Of a stretch of 64,000 nt of DNA, positions 27,391-36,243 are shown piece after piece (the stretch's first letter is position 1; every line of letters begins with the position of its first letter). The DNA is from Gaetbulibacter saemankumensis DSM 17032 (GTDB lineage Bacteria; Bacteroidota; Bacteroidia; Flavobacteriales; Flavobacteriaceae), in contig NZ_KE384430.1 of assembly GCF_000425645.1 (NCBI RefSeq), positions 665,492 to 729,491 on the forward strand. The letters run 5' to 3'. A model generated the notes under the pieces. The model had not been told where the DNA came from, did not search any database, and was given only the letters and a program-made list of their open reading frames with translations. The position numbers and the translations under genes are program-made.

Positions 27391-27864
27391 TTAAAATAGA
27401 GATTGCTGTTTTACTTCACTTTCGTGATTTAGTAGCCATTGCTTTCGGTGTAATCCTCCCGCATATCCGGTTAAACTGCCATCGCTTCCAATAACTCTAT
27501 GGCAGGGGATTATAATCCAGATAGGATTTTTACCATTGGCGTTGGCCACAGCTCGAATGGCTTTTACATCACCAAGTTGTTTTGATAATTTTAAATAGGA
27601 AGTAGATTGTCCAAAAGGTATTTGCTCTATAGCTTCCCAGACTTTCTTTTGAAATTCGGTTCCCTCGGGATTAAGTTTCAGATCAAATTTTTTACGGGTT
27701 CCATTAAAATATTCTTGAAGTTGAAGCGCGCAGGCTTTTAAACTATCCGGAATAGTTTGGGTGGGTGTTTCTTCTGTGTTTAAGATGCTAACCCTAGTAA
27801 TGCCAATGTTGTTGCCTTCAATTTTGGTGAAACCTAGTGGTGTTTTAATGATGCAGGTTTCCAT
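27391..27864 (-). CDS. ogt: Methylated-DNA-protein cysteine methyltransferase
   Basis: The 157-residue suicide enzyme takes methyl groups from O6-methylguanine onto Cys121 in IPCHRVIG. The winged-helix DNA-binding part (EFQKKVWEAIEQIPFGQ, about 70-86) and GYAGGLHRKQWLL tail are typical of Ogt. No AraC-type Ada domain is fused. Its start shares one base with the stop of the CNNM/CBS gene, suggesting co-transcription. Confidence 0.95.
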   Translation of the reverse strand: METCIIKTPLGFTKIEGNNIGITRVSILNTEETPTQTIPDSLKACALQLQEYFNGTRKKFDLKLNPEGTEFQKKVWEAIEQIPFGQSTSYLKLSKQLGDVKAIRAVANANGKNPIWIIIPCHRVIGSDGSLTGYAGGLHRKQWLLNHESEVKQQSLF

Positions 27865-28949
27865 TATTTATTTTTTTTTGAATCTTCAAAAATGCCTAAT
27901 TTTTTGGCACGGGTTTCCCAGCTTTTTCTGGCGTATTTTTGAAGATCGGAAACATTATCACTTTCGTCCATAATTTCAAGTCCTAATAAAGTTTCGATAA
28001 CATCCTCCATGGTAACTAAGCCACTGGTTGTCCCATATTCATCGACCACTAAAGCCATGTGGTTTCTGCTTTCAATAAGTTTGTCGAATAGTGTGGGAAT
28101 AGGAAGGCTGCGGTTTACAACTATAATCTTTCGTTTTAGTTCAGACAGTTTTTTTTTATTATTATCTAAAGCCATTTGTTTGAAAACATCATCTTTTAAA
28201 ACTAGGCCGGTAATATTATCGAAATCACCATTAAATATTGGTATTCTTGAAAAACGGATATTTAAATTTCTATTAAAGAACTCTTCAACCGTTGCGTTTT
28301 CGTCTTCCATTTTCATGACACTACGTGGTGTCATAACATCTTTAGCAAACACCTCTTTAAAAGTGAGTAGATTTTTAATGACTTTACTTTCTTTTTCATG
28401 AAAAACGCCTTCTTCATGGGCTAAATCCGTCATGGCCATAAAGCTTTCTCTGTTTAAAATACTGCCGTGTCCTTTACCTCCAATTAGCTTTGTAGTAAGC
28501 TGAAGTAGCCATAAAATTCCGGTCCATTTTAGAGGAAAAATTAATAAGATTAAAGCTTTAGAGCTGAAATTCGCCAGCTGTTTCCAATAGGTGGCACCAA
28601 TGGTTTTTGGGATTATTTCGGAAGCCACCAGGATTAAAAATGTCATAATTGCTGAAACAATACCTACGGTATTTACACCCCATAGTTCAATTTTGTATGG
28701 AAGTTTTTCCGCTTCTATACCCACCATCATGGCACCTAAAGTGTGTGCAATGGTGTTTAGGGTTAAAATAGCTATAAGAGGTTTGTCTACATCTTTTTTA
28801 AGATTTTCTAGAGCGAAAGCATAATCCTTTCCTTCTTGTTTTTTTATATTAATAAATGTTGGCGTTATACTCAAAAAAACGGCTTCAAGAATAGAACATA
28901 AAAAGGAAAAGAATATGGAAAGGGTAGCCCATAAAAGTAGTGCGCTCAT
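27864..28949 (-). CDS. CNNM/CorC-type transporter with CBS pair
   Basis: The 361-residue protein has a DUF21 (CNNM) membrane domain (about 1-170, with 3-4 helices) followed by two CBS domains (about 200-260 and 270-330, DVMTPRSVM and GTTSGLVTMEDVIETLLG). The family handles divalent cations, mainly Mg2+ efflux; the C-terminal CorC_HlyC domain is absent, making this a short member. An inverted repeat, AAAACTAGT at 28951-28959 with its complement at 28990-28998, lies directly upstream of the start. Confidence 0.9.
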   Translation of the reverse strand: MSALLLWATLSIFFSFLCSILEAVFLSITPTFINIKKQEGKDYAFALENLKKDVDKPLIAILTLNTIAHTLGAMMVGIEAEKLPYKIELWGVNTVGIVSAIMTFLILVASEIIPKTIGATYWKQLANFSSKALILLIFPLKWTGILWLLQLTTKLIGGKGHGSILNRESFMAMTDLAHEEGVFHEKESKVIKNLLTFKEVFAKDVMTPRSVMKMEDENATVEEFFNRNLNIRFSRIPIFNGDFDNITGLVLKDDVFKQMALDNNKKKLSELKRKIIVVNRSLPIPTLFDKLIESRNHMALVVDEYGTTSGLVTMEDVIETLLGLEIMDESDNVSDLQKYARKSWETRAKKLGIFEDSKKNK

Positions 28950-29028
28950 TAAAACTAGTTTAATGGTGAAAATACAAAATTAATTTTAGACTAGTTTTAG
29001 TAAAAACCTAAGATTAACTTAAAACATC

Positions 29029-30021
29029 TTAACCGTTTAATAGCTTTACAACATCTTTTGCAAAGTAGCTAGCAATAATATCGCCTCCGGCGCGTTTAAT
29101 GGCTGTAATTTGCTCCATCATTACAGCATCGTGGTCTAACCAGCCCTTTTCGGAAGCCGCTTTTATCATGGCGTATTCACCAGATACTTGATAGACTGCA
29201 ACAGGAACATCAACAGCATTTTTAATATCGCGAACAATATCTAAATAGCATAAACCAGGTTTTACCATCACAATATCAGCTCCTTCATCAATGTCCATTT
29301 CGGTTTCACGAATAGCTTCAATTCGATTGCCATAGTCCATTTGATAGGTTTTTTTGTCTTTTGGGATATCCTGTAAGTCTACTGGAGCTGAGTCCAGTGC
29401 ATCGCGAAATGGACCATAAAAGGAGGACGCGTATTTTGCCGAGTAACTCATAATTCCAGTATTGGTAAATCCTTCGTCTTCTAGGGCTTCACGAATGGTT
29501 AGGATGCGACCGTCCATCATATCACTTGGTGCTACGAAATCGGCACCGGCCTGAGCGTGAGAAATACTCATTTCGGCAAGAAAATGAGATGTTTTATCAT
29601 TGACAATCTGACCATTTTCAATAATGCCATCATGGCCGTAGGCAGAATACGGATCTAATGCTACATCAGTCATAACCAACATATCGGGACAAACACTTTT
29701 AACTGTTTTTATAGCACGTTGCATGAGTCCATTTGGGTTTAATGCCTCAGCGCCTTTATTATCCTTCAAATTATCGGGTACTTTTACAAATAACAATACC
29801 GATTTTAAACCTAAGTTCCACAGTTCTTTAATTTCGTTTTCTAGTAAATCTAAACTATAGCGATAATAGTTAGGCATCGATGGAATTTCGTCTTTTATAC
29901 CTTGGCCTTCTACCACAAATAAAGGCACTAGAAAGTCGTTTGGTGTAATAATGGTTTCGCGTACTAGAGAACGAATAGCTTCGTTGGTTCTTAATCTTCT
30001 GTTTCTTCGTAATGGATACAT
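29029..30021 (-). CDS. hemB: Delta-aminolevulinic acid dehydratase (porphobilinogen synthase)
   Basis: The 330-residue enzyme condenses two 5-aminolevulinate molecules to porphobilinogen. The metal-binding loop reads DVALDPYSAYGHDG (about 123-136), with Ala/Asp in place of the zinc-binding cysteines, which marks the zinc-independent, Mg-type group. The Schiff-base lysines lie in SAKYASSFYGPFRDA and MVKPG. It begins 9 bases after the YchJ-like gene in the hemA-hemB run. Confidence 0.97.
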   Translation of the reverse strand: MYPLRRNRRLRTNEAIRSLVRETIITPNDFLVPLFVVEGQGIKDEIPSMPNYYRYSLDLLENEIKELWNLGLKSVLLFVKVPDNLKDNKGAEALNPNGLMQRAIKTVKSVCPDMLVMTDVALDPYSAYGHDGIIENGQIVNDKTSHFLAEMSISHAQAGADFVAPSDMMDGRILTIREALEDEGFTNTGIMSYSAKYASSFYGPFRDALDSAPVDLQDIPKDKKTYQMDYGNRIEAIRETEMDIDEGADIVMVKPGLCYLDIVRDIKNAVDVPVAVYQVSGEYAMIKAASEKGWLDHDAVMMEQITAIKRAGGDIIASYFAKDVVKLLNG

Positions 30022-30030
30022 GGTGATGAT

Positions 30031-30417
30031 TTATTTACTTAATCCTAAGTATGTCCAGTAATTATTTTCTTTTATAAAAGCAGATTTTTCATGAATGACA
30101 TCTACTTTGCCGTGTTCGTAAAAATAAGCATTAAAAGTGACTGTGCCTTTTTGGTCGTTTGGATTGCCATTAGTAGTTTCGAGTACTTCTAATTTTATCC
30201 ATTGTACCGATTTAGCCCAATCTACAATAGCCTTTTTTTCTTTTATGGGTCGGGTAGAACTATGATGTGTTTGCATTAAATAGTCGCCATTAGCTAGAAC
30301 AAAAGCACTGTATCTTGAACGCATAAGTTGCTCTGCGGTTTCAGTTTTTCCACCGTTTTTATGAAACACCTCACAGCAATTTTGGTAATCGATTTTATTT
30401 CCGCAGTAGCAGCTCAT
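30031..30417 (-). CDS. YchJ-like SEC-C zinc-motif protein
   Basis: The 128-residue protein has an N-terminal SEC-C-type Cys cluster (CYCGNKIDYQNCC, Cys3, 5, 14, 15) and the YchJ/UPF0225 NTF2-like core (AEQLMRSRYSAFV, THHSSTR). The biochemical role of this family is unknown. It overlaps the hemF stop by one base and ends 9 bases before hemB, so it is a passenger or accessory of the heme operon. Confidence 0.88.
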   Translation of the reverse strand: MSCYCGNKIDYQNCCEVFHKNGGKTETAEQLMRSRYSAFVLANGDYLMQTHHSSTRPIKEKKAIVDWAKSVQWIKLEVLETTNGNPNDQKGTVTFNAYFYEHGKVDVIHEKSAFIKENNYWTYLGLSK

Positions 30418-31319
30418 TATGCCCAGTTTATAGGTTGTTGTAAAACTTTAATGAGTTTTTCTTCTTCGCTGCCCGCTTCAGGATGATGATCGTATACCCA
30501 TTGCACATGAGGCGGTAAACTCATTAAGATACTTTCTATACGACCGTTGGTCTTAAGTCCGAATAATGTGCCTTTATCGTGAACGAGATTAAATTCGACA
30601 TAACGCCCGCGACGAATTTCCTGCCAGTTTCTTTGTGCTTTTGTATAGGGTAAATCTTTACGTTTTTTTACAATAGGTACGTAGGCTTCAAGGAAACTGT
30701 CCCCAACTTCAGTTACAAAATCGTACCAGTTTTCCATGGTCATAGATTCGGTTGCTTTACAATAGTCAAAAAATAATCCTCCAATACCACGACCTTCGTT
30801 ACGATGTGAATTATAAAAATATTCATCGCAGCGTTTTTTATAAGCAGGATAAAATTCAGGATTGTGTTTATCGCAGGCCATTTTACAAGTTTTATGAAAA
30901 TGCATGGCGTCTTCTTCAAACAAATAGTAAGGTGTTAAATCCTGTCCGCCACCAAACCAGCTATCTATAATTTGTCCAGATTCATTATACATTTCAAAGT
31001 AGCGCCAGTTGGCATGTACCGTTGGAACCATGGGGTTTTTTGGATGGAGGACTAAACTTAATCCGCAGGCAAAAAAATCGACATCACCCACATTAAAATA
31101 AGCTTGCATAGATTTTGGTAATTTACCATGTACCCCAGAAATGTTAACGCCTCCTTTTTCGAATACATCCCCATTTTCAATAACACGGGTTCTACCACCA
31201 CCACCTTCAGGACGTTCCCAAAGATCTTGTTGAAAGGTTGCTTTACCATCAATAGCTGCTAATTTAGAAGTGATAGTGTCTTGTAGTTGTTGAATATATA
31301 TGTAAAATTTATCTTTCAT
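30417..31319 (-). CDS. hemF: Oxygen-dependent coproporphyrinogen III oxidase
   Basis: The 300-residue enzyme decarboxylates coproporphyrinogen III to protoporphyrinogen IX with O2. Family blocks are ACGLSLVLHPKNPMVPTVHANWRYFE (about 83-108), WFGGGQDLTPYY (about 119-130) and GRYVEFNLVHDKGT (about 239-252). The ATG at 31319 was chosen over one nine codons earlier because it starts the family sequence. It overlaps the end of the EI24 gene by 11 bases. Confidence 0.96.
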   Translation of the reverse strand: MKDKFYIYIQQLQDTITSKLAAIDGKATFQQDLWERPEGGGGRTRVIENGDVFEKGGVNISGVHGKLPKSMQAYFNVGDVDFFACGLSLVLHPKNPMVPTVHANWRYFEMYNESGQIIDSWFGGGQDLTPYYLFEEDAMHFHKTCKMACDKHNPEFYPAYKKRCDEYFYNSHRNEGRGIGGLFFDYCKATESMTMENWYDFVTEVGDSFLEAYVPIVKKRKDLPYTKAQRNWQEIRRGRYVEFNLVHDKGTLFGLKTNGRIESILMSLPPHVQWVYDHHPEAGSEEEKLIKVLQQPINWA

Positions 31320-32058
31320 AATTGTTTTTAAGTTGAAGTGCTTCAATAGTTTTAACCGAAGCTGCAGTTACAGAAAGTGGTAAAACTAAAATAACACCAA
31401 GAACAGGAACTAATAAAAAGAGTATAAATACCAAACCGTTTCCTATAGCTAGGCCTTTATGATTCTTTACGAAGCGGATGCTTTCGCGGTATTTAAAATG
31501 ACGCTCTAAAGTGTAATCCATATTTCCAAAACCAGCATAGTAGGCCTGAACTAAAAATATGAATATGGTAAATAGGATGCCTATTACCGGAATAAAACTT
31601 AATAATAAAATTGGAATGGTAATGAGTAATTCCATTATTAAGTTTCTTAGGTTTATGCGAATGGCGCGCCAGAGTTGTTGAGTAAACGAGGTTATTCGGT
31701 GGTTTAGTCTTTCTCCATTATAATGCGCTTCAATTTTTTCGGAAACGGGACTCATAAAGGGTGCCGACAAGGCCATAATAATATGCTTATATAGTATGAG
31801 GCCTAGAATGATTATTGTGAGTCCGCCAATAATATTACCAATGGTTGTAAAGGTGTCTTTGCCCCAATCCCAGAGCCATAATTTAGAAATATAAATTCCA
31901 ATATTATCGGAAAAACCATAAGCCGAAACACCAATAAGAATTGCTGTTATGAAACTAATAAACATCGGGATAATGAAGTATTTCCAGAGCTTTAGCTTAG
32001 AGATTAAACTAAAGGCTCCTAAATAAGCTTTTATTCCTGAAACGATATCGTTAATCAT
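31309..32058 (-). CDS. EI24-domain membrane protein
   Basis: The 249-residue protein is a polytopic membrane protein (hydrophobic spans near 27-50, 66-90, 140-165 and 205-235) of the EI24/CysZ-like family. In proteobacteria CysZ moves sulfate, but no sulfur genes are near. Three ATGs lie close together (32070, 32064, 32058); I chose the last, MINDIVSGIK, as closest to the family start. It is tightly linked to hemF (11-base overlap) and lies 110 bases after hemE, a gap with a hairpin. Confidence 0.83.
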   Translation of the reverse strand: MINDIVSGIKAYLGAFSLISKLKLWKYFIIPMFISFITAILIGVSAYGFSDNIGIYISKLWLWDWGKDTFTTIGNIIGGLTIIILGLILYKHIIMALSAPFMSPVSEKIEAHYNGERLNHRITSFTQQLWRAIRINLRNLIMELLITIPILLLSFIPVIGILFTIFIFLVQAYYAGFGNMDYTLERHFKYRESIRFVKNHKGLAIGNGLVFILFLLVPVLGVILVLPLSVTAASVKTIEALQLKNNYER

Positions 32059-32096
32059 AACCATATACATTTGTTAGTGATTAAGGCTTTGTTGAA

Positions 32097-32128
32097 ACTT
32101 TCCCGATTTTTTTTGAAATCAGGAAAGT
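32097..32128 (-). repeat. Hairpin between hemE and the EI24 gene
   Basis: ACTTTCC-C-GATTT (from 32097) and AAATC-A-GGAAAGT (to 32128) pair with one mismatch over a short T-rich loop. It lies in the only sizeable gap of the hemA-hemB run and may be an attenuator or processing site. Confidence 0.5.
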
Positions 32129-32168
32129 GACCGATAACAGTGAGCCCTTTTTGGGAATGTCTTAAATA

Positions 32169-33197
32169 TTAAGCACTGTAATTTTTAACGGCATCGATGA
32201 ACGCCTTAGCATTTTCTAGCGGGATATTAGGTAAAATACCATGCCCTAAGTTTACGATGTATTTGTCTTTACCAAATTCATTAATCATTTGGTGTACCAT
32301 TCTTTTTATTTCAGCAGGAGGTGATAAAAGTCTTGTGGGATCGAAATTTCCTTGTAATGTAATATTGCCACCTGTTAAATATCTTGCATTTTTTGCGGAA
32401 CAAGTCCAGTCGACACCTAAAGCCGAAGCGTTACTTTGTGCCATGTCGTGTAGCGCAAACCAACAGCCTTTACCAAAAGCTATTACCGGAGTATCATCTT
32501 TTAATGCTTCAATAATTTGATTGATATATTGCCATGAAAATTCCTGATAATCGGTAGGGGATAACATGCCTCCCCAAGAATCGAATATTTGTACGGCATT
32601 TACGCCTGCCTTTACTTTTTCTTTTAGATAGGCAATTGTTGTGTCGGTAATTTTTTGTAACAGTTTATGAGCCGCAACAGGATTGGTAAAGCAAAATTCT
32701 TTAGCCTTATCGAAAGTCTTGCTACCTTGCCCTTGTACACAGTAACATAAAATGGTCCAAGGTGAACCCGCGAAACCAATAAGTGGGATTTCATCGTTTA
32801 ATAGTTCTTTGGTTGCTTTAATGGCTTGATAGACATAGTCCAAAGACTCTTTTACATCAGGAACGATAACATTTTCTACATCTTGAGCGGTGCGAACCGG
32901 ATTTGGTAAATAGGGACCAAAGTTAGGTTTCATTTGCACCTCGATATTCATAGCTTGAGGAATCACTAAAATATCGCTAAATAAAATAGCGGCATCCATA
33001 CCATAACGACGAATAGGCTGTACCGTAATTTCACTCGCTAATTCTGGTGTTTGGCAACGTGTGAAGAAATCATATTTTTCACGAATGGCCATGAATTCTG
33101 GTAAATAGCGTCCTGCCTGGCGCATCATCCAAACTGGAGGACGGTTTACAGTTTCACCTTTTAATGCTCTTAAAAATAAATCGTTCTTAATACTCAT
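32169..33197 (-). CDS. hemE: Uroporphyrinogen decarboxylase
   Basis: The 342-residue enzyme removes four carboxyls from uroporphyrinogen III to give coproporphyrinogen III. Signature motifs are [15 protein letters not shown] (about 19-33, including the substrate-binding Arg residues), GFAGSPWTI (about 142-150) and the ending [11 protein letters not shown] (about 317-327). It lies 31 bases after hemCD on the same strand. Confidence 0.98.
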   Translation of the reverse strand: MSIKNDLFLRALKGETVNRPPVWMMRQAGRYLPEFMAIREKYDFFTRCQTPELASEITVQPIRRYGMDAAILFSDILVIPQAMNIEVQMKPNFGPYLPNPVRTAQDVENVIVPDVKESLDYVYQAIKATKELLNDEIPLIGFAGSPWTILCYCVQGQGSKTFDKAKEFCFTNPVAAHKLLQKITDTTIAYLKEKVKAGVNAVQIFDSWGGMLSPTDYQEFSWQYINQIIEALKDDTPVIAFGKGCWFALHDMAQSNASALGVDWTCSAKNARYLTGGNITLQGNFDPTRLLSPPAEIKRMVHQMINEFGKDKYIVNLGHGILPNIPLENAKAFIDAVKNYSA

Positions 33198-33228
33198 ATC
33201 TTTATGTCATTCCCAAAGAGGGTAATTA

Positions 33229-34803
33229 TTATATATAATGTTCGTTAACCAACTCGATAACACTTTCCACGGTAGGTACTTTAGCAACTCTTACATCCTT
33301 AAAGTGTTTTCTTGCTTCCTTAGCAGTGCTTTCTCCAATACAAAAGGCAATAGCATTCGTGCCATTGTTTTTTAAGAAACTTTGTACCGTAGAAGGACTA
33401 TAAAACATAGCAGCTTCTACCGAGTCTGCTATTTCAAGACTATCATATTTGGTTTGATAGGCTTCAATCTCATTCACTTTTATATTGTTAGATTCTAAAA
33501 TAGTGGGTAAATCATCCAGTCTTAAATCACTACAAAAATAGGTGACCTCACTGCCATTGATGTTTTCAACTAAATAATTTGCAAGGTTTTTAGCATTATT
33601 TTCGAAGTGAGTTACCTTGCCAAGACGTTTTTCTACCATGCGTTTTGTACGTCTACCAACGCAGTAAATGTTTTTAAACTGAAGTTCGGTTACTGAAAAA
33701 TTAGTTAATAAAGATTCAACCGCATTTTTACTGGTAATGATAACATTTTCAATTTCGTTTCTAACGAACCTGGGATGAATGCGATTTGTACTAATTTTTA
33801 TAAAATCACTACTTTCAGCTACTATCTTTTCATGAAACAATAAACGTTGATCTTCGGTGAGCGATTTTGTAGAATATACATTAACCGCTTTGTCCTTGTT
33901 TTTTATACTGTCCATTAAACGTTTTCCGCCGCGTTCAATAATAAAGTTAGCACAGTATTCTGCCATATCGTTATGTTCGCCAACTTTTTTTACACGAGTT
34001 ACATCAATACGCTTGCTGCCATCGATACTTAGCAAGACACCTTTAAAATGAATTTCATCATTTTTAATTTTTGCTAAGGCACCTATAGGAGCGGTACAAC
34101 CGCCTTCTAATTTGTTTAAGAACTTACGTTCTATACTGGTGCAAATTTCGGTTTCTCGATCGTTAAGCTGTTCAGAAGCTGTAAGTGCATAGTCGTCTTC
34201 ACCTAATGCTGTAATCATTATAGCGCCTTGAGCTGGTGCTGGAATCATCCAATCTAAGTTAATCGCTTCATCTGGTCGAATACCAATACGTCCAATGCCC
34301 GCTGCGGCAAAAATAGCGCCGTTCCAGTGGTTGTCATTTAGTTTTTGTAAACGAGAATTTACATTGCCACGAAGGTCAACAACCGTATGTGTTGGAAATC
34401 GATTTAACCATTGTGCACGACGACGTAAGCTCCCCGTAGCAATTATGGCGCTTTTAGCTCCTAAAAACTCTTCATTGTCTTTAAAAACAAGGGTGTCGTT
34501 TACATTGCCACGTTTTAAAACTGCGGCCTGTACAATGCCTTTTGGTAATATTGTAGGCACATCTTTTAAGGAATGTACTGCAATGTCGATATCGTTGTTT
34601 AACAGGGCGATATCTAAGGTGCGGGTAAAGATACCTGTAATTCCTAATTCGTACAAAGGCTTATCTAAAACTAAATCGCCTGTAGATTTTACAGGTACTA
34701 ATTCGGTTTTATAACCCAAGTGTTCTAGCTGGCTTTGTACGGTTTTGGCCTGCCATAGCGCTAATTCGCTATCGCGAGTTCCAATTCTAATAATTTTAGA
34801 CAT
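33229..34803 (-). CDS. hemCD: Fused hydroxymethylbilane synthase / uroporphyrinogen III synthase
   Basis: The 524-residue protein combines two successive heme enzymes. Residues 1-300 are HemC: RIGTRDSELALWQA (6-19), HSLKD with catalytic Asp81, and LEGGCTAPIG with the dipyrromethane-cofactor Cys236. Residues about 308-524 are HemD-like: VIITSKNAVESLL, YCVGRRTKRMVE and CIGESTAKEA. Fusion would let the unstable hydroxymethylbilane be cyclised without leaving the protein. The start overlaps the hemA stop by 8 bases. Confidence 0.93.
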   Translation of the reverse strand: MSKIIRIGTRDSELALWQAKTVQSQLEHLGYKTELVPVKSTGDLVLDKPLYELGITGIFTRTLDIALLNNDIDIAVHSLKDVPTILPKGIVQAAVLKRGNVNDTLVFKDNEEFLGAKSAIIATGSLRRRAQWLNRFPTHTVVDLRGNVNSRLQKLNDNHWNGAIFAAAGIGRIGIRPDEAINLDWMIPAPAQGAIMITALGEDDYALTASEQLNDRETEICTSIERKFLNKLEGGCTAPIGALAKIKNDEIHFKGVLLSIDGSKRIDVTRVKKVGEHNDMAEYCANFIIERGGKRLMDSIKNKDKAVNVYSTKSLTEDQRLLFHEKIVAESSDFIKISTNRIHPRFVRNEIENVIITSKNAVESLLTNFSVTELQFKNIYCVGRRTKRMVEKRLGKVTHFENNAKNLANYLVENINGSEVTYFCSDLRLDDLPTILESNNIKVNEIEAYQTKYDSLEIADSVEAAMFYSPSTVQSFLKNNGTNAIAFCIGESTAKEARKHFKDVRVAKVPTVESVIELVNEHYI

Positions 34804-36055
34804 TCGTTTTGGTTTCTAACTGAAATACTTTTTTAATAAGTTCCAGGCTATCATCGGTAGATACGGCATCGTCTTTAAGATGATGCGCAAAATGATTTGT
34901 TATTTTTTGAATAATATTTTTGCTAATTAATTGGGCCTGATCCTCATTAAAGTCCGCATTTTTCTTGCGTTGGGTATCAAGCTCACTATGAGCAAAATCG
35001 AGTAATTTATGCTTTAAGGCTTTTATTGTAGGTGCGAATTTTCTGGTTTCTAGCCATTGGTTGAATTCAGATTTAACTTCTTCTATAATAGCTTCGGCTA
35101 AAGGAATGTGTTTTTTGCGTTCTTCTAGAGTTTGGTCTGTAATTTTAGATAAATGATCTAAATGTACTAACGATACATTTTCCAGACTTTCTACATTAGC
35201 ATCTACATTTTTAGGAATGGATAAATCTAAAATTAAAAGAGGTTTGGTCGATTGAATAATCTGCTTGTCAACTGTTGGTCTGTTAGCTCCTGTAGCTACA
35301 ATTAAAATGTCAGCCTTATTTATTTCTTCTTGTAAATTAGCATAATCTTTAACGATAAGATTAAATTTTCCCGCAATTTGTTCGGCCTTATCTTTTGTTC
35401 TGTTTATTAAAGTAATATGCTCATTTTTAGTATGCTTCACTAAATTTTCACAAGTGTTACGTCCAATTTTACCAGTTCCGAAAAGTAAGATGTTTTTATT
35501 TGTGATATCTTCTACCGTGTTAAAAATATATTGCACGGATGCGAAAGATACCGAGGTAGCTCCTGAAGAAATATTAGTTTCGGTTTTAATACGTTTACTG
35601 GCTTGGATTACGGCATTAACTAAACGTTCTGTGAAATGATTTACTAAATCGAATTTCTTTGATGTTTTAGTGCTCGATTTTAATTGGCTGATAATTTCGA
35701 AGTCACCAAGGATTTGACTATCTAAACCAGAGCCTACTCTAAACATATGGGCAATGGCCTCGTTGTTTTTGTAAACGTAGGCTACTTTTTGAAATTCATC
35801 GACCGTTCCATTGGTATTATCACACAGTAATTGAATTAATTGAAAAGGGTGTTGTGCAAATCCGTATAGTTCGGTACGGTTACAGGTAGAGGTAACAACA
35901 AGGCTTTCTATGTTGTTTTCCTTAGCTTGATTAAGAAGATTTAGTTTAGATTCCTCGTCTAAACTAAAGTGACCTCTAATATCTGCATCGGCTTTTTTGT
36001 AACTTAAGCCAATGGCATAAAAGGAGTTACCTCTTGAAATATTATATTTTTGCAT
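34796..36055 (-). CDS. hemA: Glutamyl-tRNA reductase
   Basis: The 419-residue enzyme reduces glutamyl-tRNA to glutamate-1-semialdehyde, the committed step of C5 heme synthesis. The catalytic Cys58 lies in TSTCNRTELYG; the NADPH-binding GTGKIGRNTCENL is near residue 193, and a C-terminal dimerisation helix region follows. It heads the minus-strand heme run, with a TACATTTG box at 36078-36085 upstream. The next enzyme, glutamate-1-semialdehyde aminotransferase (HemL), is not in the window. Confidence 0.97.
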   Translation of the reverse strand: MQKYNISRGNSFYAIGLSYKKADADIRGHFSLDEESKLNLLNQAKENNIESLVVTSTCNRTELYGFAQHPFQLIQLLCDNTNGTVDEFQKVAYVYKNNEAIAHMFRVGSGLDSQILGDFEIISQLKSSTKTSKKFDLVNHFTERLVNAVIQASKRIKTETNISSGATSVSFASVQYIFNTVEDITNKNILLFGTGKIGRNTCENLVKHTKNEHITLINRTKDKAEQIAGKFNLIVKDYANLQEEINKADILIVATGANRPTVDKQIIQSTKPLLILDLSIPKNVDANVESLENVSLVHLDHLSKITDQTLEERKKHIPLAEAIIEEVKSEFNQWLETRKFAPTIKALKHKLLDFAHSELDTQRKKNADFNEDQAQLISKNIIQKITNHFAHHLKDDAVSTDDSLELIKKVFQLETKTNV

Positions 36056-36077
36056 GCTAATACCTGAAATTTCGAAA

Positions 36078-36085
36078 CAAATGTA
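36078..36085 (-). promoter_or_regulatory. -7 box upstream of hemA
   Basis: TACATTTG on the minus strand, an exact TAnnTTTG match, predicts transcription starting about 17 bases before the hemA ATG. No TTG is seen at the expected -33 spacing, so activation by a regulator is possible. Confidence 0.55.
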
Positions 36086-36243
36086 TACGGAAGGCGATTA
36101 AAAAAATAACGCTGAAAGAACTTTTAATAACGATTGTGGTTTTTTAGCCTATTTTTTTAGCGATATTTGTATATTATCCTACTTTTATAGTGTCTTCCAA
36201 TTGTTTGAAGCGCTTTATTTAAATTAAATCTAAATAATAAGAT

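Noticed and set aside
28009..28401. 130-codon plus-strand frame opposite the CNNM/CBS gene
   Set aside because: It follows the codon structure of the CBS domains on the other strand and has no domain features of its own.
32059..32078. TACATTTG on the plus strand near the EI24 start
   Set aside because: It matches the -7 box but points away from all nearby genes, into the hemE 3' end; a chance match in AT-rich DNA.
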